Below are positions 34,860 through 44,527 of a stretch of 64,000 bases of DNA, piece by piece (within the stretch, counting starts at the first letter, position 1; every line of letters begins with the position of its first letter). Source of the stretch: CAWBCR01 sp963787375 (GTDB lineage Bacteria > Chloroflexota > Anaerolineae > Aggregatilineales > UBA3940). A model generated the notes under the pieces. That model had not been told where the DNA came from. It saw only the letters and a program-made list of their open reading frames with translations, and did no database searches. Location of the stretch: positions 1-64,000 of the forward strand of contig CAWBCR010000016.1 in assembly GCA_963787375.1 (NCBI GenBank), written 5' to 3'. The position numbers and the translations under genes were made by a program.

Positions 34860-36960
34860 GTGCGTCCTCGCTGCCGCTCTGCGGGTGGCGGCGCAGAATC
34901 TGCTGGAAGATGCGCAGCATCGGGCCGCGCTGCTCATAGCCCTGCTCGCCCAGGTCGCTGATGCCCAGGTAGACGCGCTGCCCGCAGCGCCGGATCAGTC
35001 CGCTGATGATGCGGTACAGCATGTCCTGCTGCTGCTCGTACTCGTCGGCATCGGTCCACAGCCTGCCGGCGGGCCAGTTCGGCGAGAGCACATAAGGGTG
35101 CGTCAGTGGCTGATCGAGGCGCTCCCACCAACCCGTCGAGCCGACATCCAGCCAGAACTGGACCTGAACCGCCCGGTTGCGCAGCAGGAAGGTGTAAGCC
35201 GGGGCCATGAAGATCGCGTCAGCCCGCTCGTCCTGCCAGCTCTGCACGTAAAGCGCTGCCAGCAGCCCCTGCTCGACGATGGTGTAGTAACGCCGCCCAA
35301 TCTCGGCCTCGTCCAGGCCGGTGTCGGCAAACAGCGACTGCCTGAATTTCCGGGCCAACTCGACCAGCTCGGCGGTGACGCGCCCCGCTTCGGGGTCGGC
35401 GTGAAAGCCGTAGCCCGGCTGCGACAGCACCTCGCCAAACAGCCGCGTAAACAGGTGGTCGAGCGGCGCAGCCTCCCCGGCGGCGGCTTCTGCCAGCCAC
35501 GCGCGCAGGCGCTCGTAGCTTTGCCCGGCAACATAGGTAATGCGCGCCTGCATCGTCGGGTTGATACGTTCAAAGGATGTCAGCGGCTCGCTTCCGGTGG
35601 GGTGGTACACGACCTTCGCCAGCAGTCGCGCCCGGACCGGGTCCAGGCCGCCGATAGCCAGGGCCAGCGCCTGCGCTACGTCGGCGGGCGGCGGCAGCCT
35701 GTCCCACTCCGGGTGGGCCAGCGCGGCCAGCGCCAGCACGCAGCGAGCGGCAGGCTCGTCACGCAGCGCGCGTGAGGGCCGGTGCGAGACGTGTGGCACG
35801 TCGTAGCGGTCGAGTTTCTGCCCCAGCGAGAAGCGCAGCGCGTCGCTCAGGAAAGGGGCCACGACGGCGATCTCCCCCGGCGGCAGGCCCTCCTCGTGTA
35901 CCAGGTGCGCGATCTTCTGCGCGACCCAGTCCAGCATCTGTGGGAAGTAGTTGTGGAACTTGAACTCAAAGGCGAGGTCCGTGCCTTCCGGCGCCGGCTG
36001 CGCACCGGGCCGGTGCAGGCTGGCGGCCACCTCGGCGCGCAGCGCCTCCAGCCCCGGCGCGGTGATGAGCGAGCGATCCAGCGTCAGGATGCCCTCACAC
36101 TGCCGGCCCAGCTCGTAGCCGCCCTGCGGGTCGGCCCCCAGAAAGACGCGGTAGCCGCTGTCTCGCTCGTAGATCAGCAACGCGCCCTCCAAGTACGGCA
36201 GCCATTCGCGTATCAGGTCGTGGGTCAGCGGCGTCTCCTCTTCGAGATGCTCGACGATCAGGTGCGAGCGGCTCTTGAAGAAATCGGCGCGGAACGACTC
36301 GCTGCGGATCAACCGGTTGAACATCTCGATCTGGAGCGAATAGTCAAGCAGGCGGTGTTCGAGGCAGTAAGTGCGGAACCGCTCCGCGACGCGCCCGGCA
36401 GCCTGATAAGCCAGCACGCGCTTGCGGGGCCGCTCAGATCCCCACGCCGCCGACAGCAGCTCCGGCACTTTGCGGGGCTCAATGCCCATCAGCGCCGCCT
36501 TGCCGAGGTTGTCAATGATCTGGCGGGCGATCTGCTGCGGCGAGACGCTTACCGCGTCGAACTCGCCGCGCTGCACCGCCTGGTCGACGAAATCCGACAT
36601 CACGTACTGCGCTGTCTCGATGGTCAGGAAGCGCGGTGGCAGGTCCGGATCCGTGAAGCCGGCCTGCTGCGCCACCAGCGGCCAGTACAGATCGCTGAGG
36701 TCTTTGGCCAGGCCGCCCAGCGTGCGCACCTCGACGGTGCCCGTGGGGCCGCGCAGGGTGTCGCGCAGGGCCTGCAAGTAGCGTTGAGCGAGCGTGCGCT
36801 GCGGCACCAGTACCAGCATCCGCTCAGGCGGCACGCCTGCCTCCAGCCATGTGAACAGCGTCTCGATGGCAAAGGTAGTCTTACCCGCACCGAACGGCCC
36901 TTCGACCAGCATCGTGCGCGGGTTGGGCTCGCCTGAATACGCCCCGGCGAAATCACTCAT
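34852..36960 (-). CDS. AddB-like ATPase/helicase-fold protein, subunit 2
   Basis: 702 residues. Walker A is VEGPFGAGKTTFA near residue 20; region LVPQRTLAQRYLQAL resembles motif Ia. Where motif II should be, LIVEHLEEETPLTHDLI has a degenerate DExx box. PGEIAVVAPFLSDA and the C-terminal half recall the second helicase lobe. A P-loop with degraded helicase motifs is what the AddB/RexB helicase portion shows, where it acts in recognition and not translocation; equivalence is inference. ATG 36960 overlaps the preceding nuclease stop by eight bases (ATGAGTGA). A longer in-frame start at 36987 would overlap more. Confidence 0.75.
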   Translation of the reverse strand: MSDFAGAYSGEPNPRTMLVEGPFGAGKTTFAIETLFTWLEAGVPPERMLVLVPQRTLAQRYLQALRDTLRGPTGTVEVRTLGGLAKDLSDLYWPLVAQQAGFTDPDLPPRFLTIETAQYVMSDFVDQAVQRGEFDAVSVSPQQIARQIIDNLGKAALMGIEPRKVPELLSAAWGSERPRKRVLAYQAAGRVAERFRTYCLEHRLLDYSLQIEMFNRLIRSESFRADFFKSRSHLIVEHLEEETPLTHDLIREWLPYLEGALLIYERDSGYRVFLGADPQGGYELGRQCEGILTLDRSLITAPGLEALRAEVAASLHRPGAQPAPEGTDLAFEFKFHNYFPQMLDWVAQKIAHLVHEEGLPPGEIAVVAPFLSDALRFSLGQKLDRYDVPHVSHRPSRALRDEPAARCVLALAALAHPEWDRLPPPADVAQALALAIGGLDPVRARLLAKVVYHPTGSEPLTSFERINPTMQARITYVAGQSYERLRAWLAEAAAGEAAPLDHLFTRLFGEVLSQPGYGFHADPEAGRVTAELVELARKFRQSLFADTGLDEAEIGRRYYTIVEQGLLAALYVQSWQDERADAIFMAPAYTFLLRNRAVQVQFWLDVGSTGWWERLDQPLTHPYVLSPNWPAGRLWTDADEYEQQQDMLYRIISGLIRRCGQRVYLGISDLGEQGYEQRGPMLRIFQQILRRHPQSGSEDAHG

Positions 36961-37978
36961 GGGCCGCCTCATGCCGCCAGCAGGCACGCTTAAAGCCGCA
37001 CTGCCGGCACAGCGCCAGGTTGTCTGTCATCGGAAAGCGCTTGATCGATGCTGTGTTATAGGCGGGGTCTTCCATCAGCCCAACCATCTCCGCGATGCTC
37101 CCCCGCGCGAAGGCCTCGGCTTCGGCCACCCCCGGCGTGCCGCCCGGCGGGTCGACACTCTCGCCGCTGCCGCTCAGGTCGGCAATCGCCACGTGGATCG
37201 CCTCTTCCGGCGCGTGGTAGGCCATGTGCGCGTACATCCGGTACACACCGGCCTGGTCGCGAATACCTTCGTGCTCCACGTCGCCGGTCTTCCAGTCCAC
37301 GATGGTGACCGTGCTGACGTCGCTGAGCAGCACGTCAGGGATGGCGAACACCCGCACGCCGCCCAGCCGGGGCACGTCACGCAGGGTGAAGGACTGGAAC
37401 GGCGGGTCAATCTCCTTGATGGCCTCGCACGGCTGGCTATGGATGAACGCATAGGCATCACTGTCGAGCAGCGTGCGCGTCAGGTCGACGACCAGCACTT
37501 CGGCCTCATTGCGGTCGATGGAATACGGGTCGCCGGGATAGACGTCCTCGAACAGCACCCGCCACTCATTGCCGTGCTTGGTCCCACGCTTTGAAGCCTC
37601 TATGCCCGCGTGGTAAAAGTCGATGGCTTGCTCGACCAGTTCTTGCTCGCCAACCTCCCGGCCCGCTTGCAGCGCGGTGACGGCTGTCTGCGCCATCCTG
37701 TGCACCACCGTCCCGATCCATGTTCGGAGCGATGTGACCTGCTTCAGCCACCAAACGGCGCTGATCACTGCGTTGTTGGCCTCACGCACGCGACGCGTGC
37801 CATAGTAATTCAGATAGTACTGGCGCTTGCAGCGCTGAAACGTGCTATGGCGGCTGACTGACCAGCTAAACGCCGTATAGGGCGTCACCTCGACCTGCTC
37901 ACGCGTGTGCAGGTCCAGCGCAATTTCAAGCTGCTGTAACGTCGTGCCGCCCAGCGCCGCAATGTTGTCCTTGCGCAT
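36953..37978 (-). CDS. PD-(D/E)XK nuclease with Fe-S cluster motif, subunit 1
   Basis: 341 residues. PD-(D/E)XK motifs: WIGTVVHRMAQTAV (motif I), FAIPDVLL (II Asp), VTIVDWKTGD (III), DQAGVYRMYA (IV). Fe-S cysteines: FQRCKRQYYLNYYG upstream and LCRQCGFKRACWRHE at the C-terminus. It is a distant paralogue of the nuclease at 31681-32586, so the operon has the symmetric order nuclease, degenerate helicase, helicase, nuclease. The gene is first in the operon and diverges from clpC. Confidence 0.85.
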   Translation of the reverse strand: MRKDNIAALGGTTLQQLEIALDLHTREQVEVTPYTAFSWSVSRHSTFQRCKRQYYLNYYGTRRVREANNAVISAVWWLKQVTSLRTWIGTVVHRMAQTAVTALQAGREVGEQELVEQAIDFYHAGIEASKRGTKHGNEWRVLFEDVYPGDPYSIDRNEAEVLVVDLTRTLLDSDAYAFIHSQPCEAIKEIDPPFQSFTLRDVPRLGGVRVFAIPDVLLSDVSTVTIVDWKTGDVEHEGIRDQAGVYRMYAHMAYHAPEEAIHVAIADLSGSGESVDPPGGTPGVAEAEAFARGSIAEMVGLMEDPAYNTASIKRFPMTDNLALCRQCGFKRACWRHEAAHE

Positions 37979-38258
37979 GAGATGTGCCTTTCACTATGCC
38001 CCAGAGTTTGATCGTATGCGGTCTGCGGGTTCAGGTCAAGCGAAGGTGATCCGTCACCAGATCGTCTGGCCTGTGTTATAGACGCAAAAGGGAAACGGTC
38101 CCGCACGCTGCCAGGGTGTGTTATTAATGCATTAGAACCACGTAAAGACTAGCAGATTTATCTTGAATACGGTAGGATCAGCACCAGAATTCCAGGTATG
38201 AGATCGTAGTCGGAACCTTGAGATTTTTTGGCTTTTGAGAGGATGGAGGGCTCAGATA

Positions 38259-40745
38259 ATGCCCGACGGAATGCAACGCTTTACTCAGCGCGCACGCCGC
38301 GTCTTAAGCCTCGCACAGGAGGAGGCCGAACGGCTGCAGCACAGTTATGTGGGCACCGAACACCTTTTGCTGGGCCTGCTGCGCGAAGATGGCGGCGTTG
38401 CTGGGCGTGTTCTGAAGGAGCTCGGAGTTGAGCTTGACAAGGTTGAGACGCTGGTTGAGCAGAAGTCACATTCCGGCCCACGCACGCCTTTCGCCAAGCT
38501 GGATCTCTCTCCCGGCACCAAGAAGGTCCTTGAGCTGGCCGTTGAAGAAGCGCGCCGGATGGGCCATCACTACATCGGCACAGAGCACCTGCTCCTGGCT
38601 CTGGTGCGCCATAACGAAGGCGTTGCCATTGATATTCTCCAAGAGCTGAGCGTATCACCCGAACAGATCCGCAAGCAGACCCGCCGCGTGCTGCAGGACA
38701 GTCCTACGGTCACGCGCCCGTCCGCGCCGGAGCCGCGCAAGCGCGAGGCCCGCACCAACACACAGAAGACCCCGCTGGTCGACCAATTGGCGACCGACCT
38801 GACCGCACTGGCCGAGGAAGGTAAGCTCGACCCGATCATCGGGCGTGAGAAGGAAATCGAGCGCGTCATCCAGATTCTCAGCCGCCGTACCAAGAACAAC
38901 CCTGCGCTCATCGGCGAGCCCGGCGTCGGCAAGACGGCCATCATCGAAGGCCTGGCCCAACGCATCGTGGCGGGCGAAGCGCCCGGTCCACTGCTGGGCA
39001 AGCGCTTGCTCCAGTTGGACGTAGGCTCACTGGTGGCGGGCACCATGTACCGCGGCCAGTTTGAGGAGCGCCTCAAGCGCGTCATCGAAGAGCTGACTCA
39101 GTCTGACAGCATCTTGTTCATCGACGAGGTTCACATGCTCGTCGGCGCTGGCTCGGCGGGCAGTTCCGTCGACGCAGCAAACATCCTCAAGCCGGCGCTG
39201 GCGCGCGGTGAGTTGCAATGCATTGGCGCGACCACGCTGGACGAATACCGCCGCCACATCGAGTCGGACGCAGCGCTTGAGCGCCGCTTCCAGCCGATCA
39301 CGGTGGAGGAGCCGACCATCGAGGAGACCATCGAGATTCTGATCGGCATCCGCGTGCCCTACGAGGAGCACCACGGGCTGCGCATCACCGATGAAGCTAT
39401 CGACGCAGCAGCCCACCTCTCGGCGCGCTACGTGCCCGACCGTTTCCTGCCCGACAAGGCCATCGACCTCGTCGACGAGAGCGCGGCACGCGTGCGGATG
39501 TACAAGTCGCCTGAGGCGATCCGCGTCCGCAAGTCGCAGGAAGAGCTTGAGGAGATCACCGGTAAGCTTGAGAAAAAGCAGATCGAGGACGATGAGACCG
39601 AAGAGAGCTTGACCGACCGTAAGGTCGAGCTTGAGGCTTTCCTCGAGTTGGTCAAGCTGCACTGGAACGATCAGGGTGAAGCGCAGGTTGTGGCCGAAGA
39701 TATCGCTGAGGTCGTCGCGATGTGGACCGGCATCCCGGTCACACGCATCGCTGGCGAAGAGAGCGAGCGCCTGTTGGAGATGGAAGAGGCGCTGCACAAG
39801 CGCATCGTCGGCCAGGACGAAGCCATCGCGGCCATCAGCAAGGCTGTCCGCCGCGCCCGTGCGGGCCTCAAAGACCCGCGCCGCCCGATTGGCTCCTTCA
39901 TCTTCCTGGGGCCCACCGGCGTCGGCAAGACCGAACTGACCAAGACACTGGCCGAATTCCTGTTTGGCAGCGAGGATGCCCTGATCCAGCTCGACATGAG
40001 CGAGTTCATGGAGCGTCACTCCGTCGCACGGCTGGTTGGCGCGCCTCCGGGTTATGTCGGCTACGAAGACGCCGGCCAGCTCACCGAAGCGATCCGCCGC
40101 CGCCCGTACTCGATTGTCGTCTTCGACGAGATCGAGAAGGCGCACCCGGAGGCATTCAACATGCTGCTCCAGGTGATGGAAGAGGGACACCTCTCCGACG
40201 CGCGTGGGCGCATGGTCGACTTCCGCAACTCGATCATCGTCATGACTAGCAACATCGGCGCTGATCTCATCAAGCGCGGCACCCAGCTTGGTTTCGGCCT
40301 GCCGCACGACGAGTTGACAGCCGAAAACGAAGAGTACGAAGAGATGCGCAAGAAGCTGATGGACAACCTGCGCCGCGCCTTCCGGCCTGAGTTCCTAAAC
40401 CGTGTCGATGCGACCATCGTCTTCCGCTCGCTGACCAAGGACGAGATCACCGAGATCGTCGACCTGCTGATGGACGACGTCCGTGAGCGCCTGAGAGAGC
40501 ACAACGTCAGCCTCGAAATGACCCAGGCAGCCAAAGAGCATCTGGCCGAGGAGGGCTACGATCCTGAGTATGGTGCGCGACCTCTCCGCCGTGTCATTCA
40601 GAACCGGATCGAGGACGTGCTGTCGGACGGCATTCTGGCCGGGCGCTTCGAACCGGGCAGCACGGTGCTGGTCGACTCTGCGGAAGGCGAGCTAATCTTC
40701 ACGCAGAAGGAGAATGAGCTCGAAGTCTCCGCGCCGCTCAATTAG
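38259..40745 (+). CDS. clpC: ATP-dependent Clp protease ATP-binding subunit ClpC
   Basis: 828 residues, AAA+ unfoldase that feeds substrates to ClpP. Two N-domain repeats (SYVGTEHLLLGLLRE and HYIGTEHLLLALVRH), first AAA domain (Walker A GEPGVGKTAI, Walker B ILFIDEVH), a short coiled middle domain (about 410-470) as in ClpC and shorter than in ClpB, second AAA domain (GPTGVGKTEL, IVVFDEIEKAHPEAFN) and C-terminal D2 small domain (EYGARPLRRVIQNRIED). GGAGGG lies eight bases before ATG 38259. No clpP, ctsR or mcsB is adjacent, and no CIRCE or CtsR site was seen upstream. Confidence 0.93.
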   Translation: MPDGMQRFTQRARRVLSLAQEEAERLQHSYVGTEHLLLGLLREDGGVAGRVLKELGVELDKVETLVEQKSHSGPRTPFAKLDLSPGTKKVLELAVEEARRMGHHYIGTEHLLLALVRHNEGVAIDILQELSVSPEQIRKQTRRVLQDSPTVTRPSAPEPRKREARTNTQKTPLVDQLATDLTALAEEGKLDPIIGREKEIERVIQILSRRTKNNPALIGEPGVGKTAIIEGLAQRIVAGEAPGPLLGKRLLQLDVGSLVAGTMYRGQFEERLKRVIEELTQSDSILFIDEVHMLVGAGSAGSSVDAANILKPALARGELQCIGATTLDEYRRHIESDAALERRFQPITVEEPTIEETIEILIGIRVPYEEHHGLRITDEAIDAAAHLSARYVPDRFLPDKAIDLVDESAARVRMYKSPEAIRVRKSQEELEEITGKLEKKQIEDDETEESLTDRKVELEAFLELVKLHWNDQGEAQVVAEDIAEVVAMWTGIPVTRIAGEESERLLEMEEALHKRIVGQDEAIAAISKAVRRARAGLKDPRRPIGSFIFLGPTGVGKTELTKTLAEFLFGSEDALIQLDMSEFMERHSVARLVGAPPGYVGYEDAGQLTEAIRRRPYSIVVFDEIEKAHPEAFNMLLQVMEEGHLSDARGRMVDFRNSIIVMTSNIGADLIKRGTQLGFGLPHDELTAENEEYEEMRKKLMDNLRRAFRPEFLNRVDATIVFRSLTKDEITEIVDLLMDDVRERLREHNVSLEMTQAAKEHLAEEGYDPEYGARPLRRVIQNRIEDVLSDGILAGRFEPGSTVLVDSAEGELIFTQKENELEVSAPLN

Positions 40746-40764
40746 CCTGTCAACATGATACTTG

Positions 40765-40795
40765 AACGGGGCTGGACAATCCGGCCCCGTTTTTT
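40765..40795 (+). terminator. Intrinsic terminator of clpC
   Basis: Stem AACGGGGC / GCCCCGTT with an 11-base loop, followed by five to six T. It begins 20 bases after the clpC stop. Confidence 0.9.
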
Positions 40796-40967
40796 GTTGC
40801 CCTATCCTTATGGGGCGCGGCCCAGCATCCAGACAGGTGATGGTCGCCGGAGAGTAGGCTGGGCCTGTTGCAGAATCGCGCGGGATACGGCAATATCTGC
40901 CCCTGGTACGCACGCCTGCCCACCAAGGTCACGAGGCCATACCGGGCATGCTGTTGATTAAGCGTTC

Positions 40968-40997
40968 GCCGAAAGTATTTCCCAATACGTTTTCGGC
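40968..40997. other. Imperfect hairpin in the gap before the glycan cluster
   Basis: GCCGAAAGTATT (40968-40979) pairs with AATACGTTTTCGGC (40984-40997) apart from a two-base bulge, with loop TCCC. It is 30 bases before the first gene of the cluster and may be an operator or mRNA leader structure. The rest of 40796-41026 shows nothing recognisable. Confidence 0.35.
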
Positions 40998-41026
40998 CAA
41001 ACACTTAGCACACAAGGCCTTATCAG

Positions 41027-42274
41027 ATGTCTGACGCAGCCGCGCAGCACAACCAGCCATCCTGGCTGTCGCTCCGGGCACGATGGTGCGCGATGGATCA
41101 CATTCAGCGCTGGTTCCTGGCGCTGATGTTCATCCGCTGGGCGCTGGATTTGTTGTTCATGCTCAACATTCTGCCGCTGGACCTGCGCGATGGATGGTAC
41201 CTGCATCACGGCGGCGATCAGGACCTGATGTTCGCCTTGGCGCGCTCGATCCTGAAGGGCGTACCGCAAGAATCGGTGGTAGGGATTGGCCAGGCGCTGG
41301 TGATGCTGCCCTGGATCGCGCTGCTGAAGCCCGGCAGCTACGTGGACATCGTCGTGCCGATGGTCCTCATCAATGGCTTCCTGATGGGAGGGCTTTCGGT
41401 GCTGCTAACCGGTGGGATCGCCCGCAAGCTGACCGGCAGCGACCTCGTGGCAGTGCTTTCGGCTGCGGTGTGGGCCTGCCTGCCGCTGGCGGCCTACTAT
41501 GGGTTCTTCTGGCATTCAGAGCCGGTGCTGCTGCGCAGCACGACGGTGCCCAAGCTGGCATGGTTAAACGGACTCTCGGATGGGCCAGCCACCTTCTTTG
41601 TGATGGTCACAGTATTCCTGCTGGCGTGGTCCCTTGGAGAGGGAAGTGAAGTCCGTTTCTGGCGCATGGCCGGCGTGGGGGCCGTCATGGGCGTCGCGGT
41701 GATGTTCCGCGTGCACACCCTGCCCGCGCTCGGCTGCCTGGCCCTCTACGTGTGGATCGCCCACGGCTGGCGGGCGCTGCTGACCGTCGTGGGAGCCGGG
41801 CTGCTCACCTACCTGCCGCAGGCGTGGTATAATCAGGCCGTTTTCGGGATACCGGTTACCATTGGATACATTTCCTATGGAGCCGTCAATGCCTGGGGAG
41901 GCACATTCCGTCGGCCATTAAGCGATCTGCTGAATAGTCAGGTGTTCAGCCCGGCGAACCTTATCCAGACGCTCTCTTATTTCATCACTGCCCGGCCCTG
42001 GCTGATTGCGCCGCTGGTGCTGGGCCTGGCGCTGGGCATATACATGCTGATGATCATGTGGCGGCAGCGTCGCTGGGAGCTCGCGATGCTGCTGCTCATC
42101 GTCCCATTGGCTTACCTGGCACCCCTGTCTATTGCCTACAATTTCCGCGAGGATCCCATACGGTTCATCATGCTCATGCTCCCCATGTTAATTATCGCCG
42201 CAGTCTATGTCGGCTGGTGGACATGGGAGTACCTGCGCACCCGTCGGACTTCCTCCAGCCACTCTGCTGCCTGA
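41027..42274 (+). CDS. Polytopic membrane protein, GT-C glycosyltransferase-like
   Basis: 415 residues with about nine to ten membrane helices and no long soluble domain. The first loop contains LHHGGDQDLMFALAR, placing an Asp pair where GT-C enzymes have their catalytic acid. It is the first gene of a run of surface-glycan genes on the plus strand, which supports a role in polyprenyl-linked glycan assembly. No family signature is decisive; an oligosaccharide repeat-unit processing or flippase role cannot be excluded. Weak ribosome site upstream of ATG 41027. Confidence 0.6.
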   Translation: MSDAAAQHNQPSWLSLRARWCAMDHIQRWFLALMFIRWALDLLFMLNILPLDLRDGWYLHHGGDQDLMFALARSILKGVPQESVVGIGQALVMLPWIALLKPGSYVDIVVPMVLINGFLMGGLSVLLTGGIARKLTGSDLVAVLSAAVWACLPLAAYYGFFWHSEPVLLRSTTVPKLAWLNGLSDGPATFFVMVTVFLLAWSLGEGSEVRFWRMAGVGAVMGVAVMFRVHTLPALGCLALYVWIAHGWRALLTVVGAGLLTYLPQAWYNQAVFGIPVTIGYISYGAVNAWGGTFRRPLSDLLNSQVFSPANLIQTLSYFITARPWLIAPLVLGLALGIYMLMIMWRQRRWELAMLLLIVPLAYLAPLSIAYNFREDPIRFIMLMLPMLIIAAVYVGWWTWEYLRTRRTSSSHSAA

Positions 42275-42307
42275 CACACCGACCTTGCGAAGGAGAATTG
42301 GACAAAG

Positions 42308-43222
42308 ATGCGTATTCTAGTTACCGGCGGATTGGGCGCTGTGGGTGCCCCGCTGACGCGTGAGCTGCGACGGCGCGGGAATGAAGTGTGGGTGAACGAC
42401 CGCGTCCATGCGCCGGGTCCGAATTTCCTGCGCGCCGATGTGGGCATTTACCGGCAGGTGGCGAATCTCTTTGAAGAGCACGCTTTTGAATTCGTCTATC
42501 ACCTGGCAGCGGAGTTTGGCCGCTGGAACGGCGAGGATTTCTACGAGACGCTGTGGCAGAGCAACGCCGTCGGCACCAAGAACTTGATCCGCCTTCAGGA
42601 GCAGCACGGCTTCCGCATGGTCTTTACCAGCAGTTCGGAGGTTTACGGTGACTGGGAAGGCGTGATGACCGAGGACGTGCTCGACAAACACCCCATCCGC
42701 CAGCTTAACGATTACGCCATCTCCAAGTGGGTCAGCGAGATGCAGATCATGAACTCGGCGGACCGTTTCGGCACTGAGACGGTCCGCGTGCGGCTATTCA
42801 ATACCTACGGCCCCGGTGAGCCCTATTCGGAATATCGCAGCGTGATCTGCAAGTTCATCTACCACGCCCTGCATGACATGCCTTACACCGTCTATCTAGA
42901 CCATCACCGCTCGTCGACCTACATCGAAGACACTGTCCGCACGCTGGCCAACATTAGCGAGAGCTTCAAACCGGGCGAAGTGTACAACATCGCCGGGGAC
43001 GAGTACCACGACATCAAGTCGCTGTCCGATATGATCCTCGGCTATCTCGGCAAAGATGACCATCTCGTCGAATATGTCGACGTCGAGCAGCACAACACCC
43101 GCAACAAGCTGTCTGACAACACCAAAGCCAAGCGGGACCTTGACCACCGCTGCACCGTACCATTGAGTGAGGGGATTCCTAAAACCATCGAATGGCAGAA
43201 AGAGGTATACGGCCGTGATTGA
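42308..43222 (+). CDS. NAD-dependent epimerase/dehydratase (extended SDR)
   Basis: 304 residues. Rossmann motif TGGLGAVGAPL at the N-terminus (TGxxGxxG), acidic residue after strand 2 (VNDRVH), catalytic S-Y-K set (FTSSSEVYGD, and YAISK), and substrate-loop RLFNTYGPGEPY typical of nucleotide-sugar epimerases/dehydratases such as UDP-glucose or dTDP-glucose type enzymes. Precise substrate unknown; it probably supplies an activated sugar with the adjacent dehydrogenase, whose GTG start overlaps its stop. Confidence 0.85.
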   Translation: MRILVTGGLGAVGAPLTRELRRRGNEVWVNDRVHAPGPNFLRADVGIYRQVANLFEEHAFEFVYHLAAEFGRWNGEDFYETLWQSNAVGTKNLIRLQEQHGFRMVFTSSSEVYGDWEGVMTEDVLDKHPIRQLNDYAISKWVSEMQIMNSADRFGTETVRVRLFNTYGPGEPYSEYRSVICKFIYHALHDMPYTVYLDHHRSSTYIEDTVRTLANISESFKPGEVYNIAGDEYHDIKSLSDMILGYLGKDDHLVEYVDVEQHNTRNKLSDNTKAKRDLDHRCTVPLSEGIPKTIEWQKEVYGRD

Positions 43223-44426
43223 CTCCCCCAAGACTATCGTCGTGATTGGCACCGGCTACGTCGGGCTGCCTGCCGCGCTGCTGCTGGCCCAGGCAGGCCA
43301 TGACGTCGTCGGTGTCGACATCAACGAGAATATCGTGCGCGCCATCAACGAAGGCGTGATGCACATCCGCGAGGACGACCTGCAAAGGCTGATGGACGAC
43401 CCGCAGGTCAAGAAAAATCTGCGGGCGCAGTCCACGCCCTGCCCCGGCGATATATTCATCATCGCCGTGCCGACTCCGGTCGACCACCGTAAGAAGATCG
43501 CTGACATGTCCTACGTGGACGACGCGGTCGTCAGCATCATCCCGCACCTCAAGCCCGGCAACCTGGTTATCATCGAATCAACCATCCCGCCGCTTACCTG
43601 CCGCGAGCGTGTCACGCCGATGATCGAGGCCGCCACCGGCCTTAAGGTAGGAGAGACGATGTACCTGGCCCACTGCCCGGAGCGTATCCTGCCCGGCAAC
43701 GTGTTTCACGAGATTGTGTACAACGACCGCATCATCGGCGGCAAAGACGAGAAAACCCGCGACATGGCCGCGGATGTCTACGCCAGCTTTGTCAAAGGCA
43801 ACCTGTACAAGACGGACGACGTTACCGCCGAGCTGGTCAAGCTGATGGAAAACAGCTTCCGTGACGTGAACATCGCGCTGGCCAACGAGTTCAACGCCGT
43901 CGCAGAGACGCTGGGTATCGACGGGCGGCACGCCATCGAGCTGGCCAACAAGCACCCGCGTGTCAGCATCCTGATGCCGGGCATCGGCGTCGGTGGCCAC
44001 TGCATCCCGATCGATCCGTGGTTCATCAAGGAAGTGGACCCAGCCAACTCGCGCCTGATCTTCACTTCGCGCCTGATCAACGACGAGATGCCGCACAAGA
44101 TCGCCGGCAAGATCCGCCGCGCCGTGCGTGAGATCGACAATCCAAAGATCGTTGCGCTGGGCGCGGCCTACAAGCCAAACACCGAGGACACCCGCGAAAG
44201 CCCGGCACTGGAGATCGTGGCGCTGCTGAAGGAAGACGGCTACGACATCACCCACTACGATCCGCTGGTCAGCGGTATGGGTTACAGCGCCATCGCCGAG
44301 ATCGCCGCGGGGGCCGACCTGCTGGCGATCCTGATCCCGCACAAAGAGATCATCGAGGAGCTTGCGCGCGACGAGGCCGCTATCAAGAACGGCATGCGCA
44401 CGCCGATCGTCGTGTTTTGCCAGTAG
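43215..44426 (+). CDS. wecC: UDP-N-acetyl-D-mannosamine dehydrogenase-like nucleotide-sugar dehydrogenase
   Basis: 403 residues. N-terminal Rossmann GTGYVGLPAALLLAQAG, middle domain ENSFRDVNIALANEFN and ANKHPRVSILMPGIGVGGHC, with the catalytic Cys in GVGGHCIPIDPWF, and C-terminal domain AYKPNTEDTRESPALEI. The pattern follows WecC (two-fold NAD oxidation of UDP-ManNAc to the uronate) more closely than UDP-glucose dehydrogenase, but other UDP-HexNAc dehydrogenases (WbpA-like) share it. GTG 43215 overlaps the SDR stop by eight bases. A terminator follows at 44451-44503. Confidence 0.85.
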   Translation: MIDSPKTIVVIGTGYVGLPAALLLAQAGHDVVGVDINENIVRAINEGVMHIREDDLQRLMDDPQVKKNLRAQSTPCPGDIFIIAVPTPVDHRKKIADMSYVDDAVVSIIPHLKPGNLVIIESTIPPLTCRERVTPMIEAATGLKVGETMYLAHCPERILPGNVFHEIVYNDRIIGGKDEKTRDMAADVYASFVKGNLYKTDDVTAELVKLMENSFRDVNIALANEFNAVAETLGIDGRHAIELANKHPRVSILMPGIGVGGHCIPIDPWFIKEVDPANSRLIFTSRLINDEMPHKIAGKIRRAVREIDNPKIVALGAAYKPNTEDTRESPALEIVALLKEDGYDITHYDPLVSGMGYSAIAEIAAGADLLAILIPHKEIIEELARDEAAIKNGMRTPIVVFCQ

Positions 44427-44450
44427 CCGATTGCAAATCTGACGAGGAGC

Positions 44451-44503
44451 AGCAGCGGCTCCAGACCGTTATCATGAGTGGTTTGGAGGCCGCGCTGCTT
44501 TTT
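44451..44503 (+). terminator. Intrinsic terminator after wecC
   Basis: A long bulged stem (AGCAGCGGCTCCAGACC against GGTTTGGAGGCCGCGCTGCT) with a 12-base loop, followed by five T (44499-44503). Confidence 0.75.
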
Positions 44504-44527
44504 CAGGGCTGGTATAGGTTGTAGAGC

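Noticed and set aside
31681..37978. Calling the operon a CRISPR adaptation (Cas4) module
   Set aside because: Both nucleases share Cas4-like Fe-S motifs, but there is no cas1, cas2 or repeat array; UvrD-type helicases fit AddAB-like resection better.
38046..38134. CIRCE or CtsR operator upstream of clpC
   Set aside because: A small dyad (GGTGATCCGTCACC) and palindrome TAATGCATTA exist, but neither matches CIRCE (TTAGCACTC-N9-GAGTGCTAA) or the CtsR heptad repeat.
39027..40307. Long open frame antisense to clpC
   Set aside because: Same reason: shadow of a highly conserved AAA+ gene.
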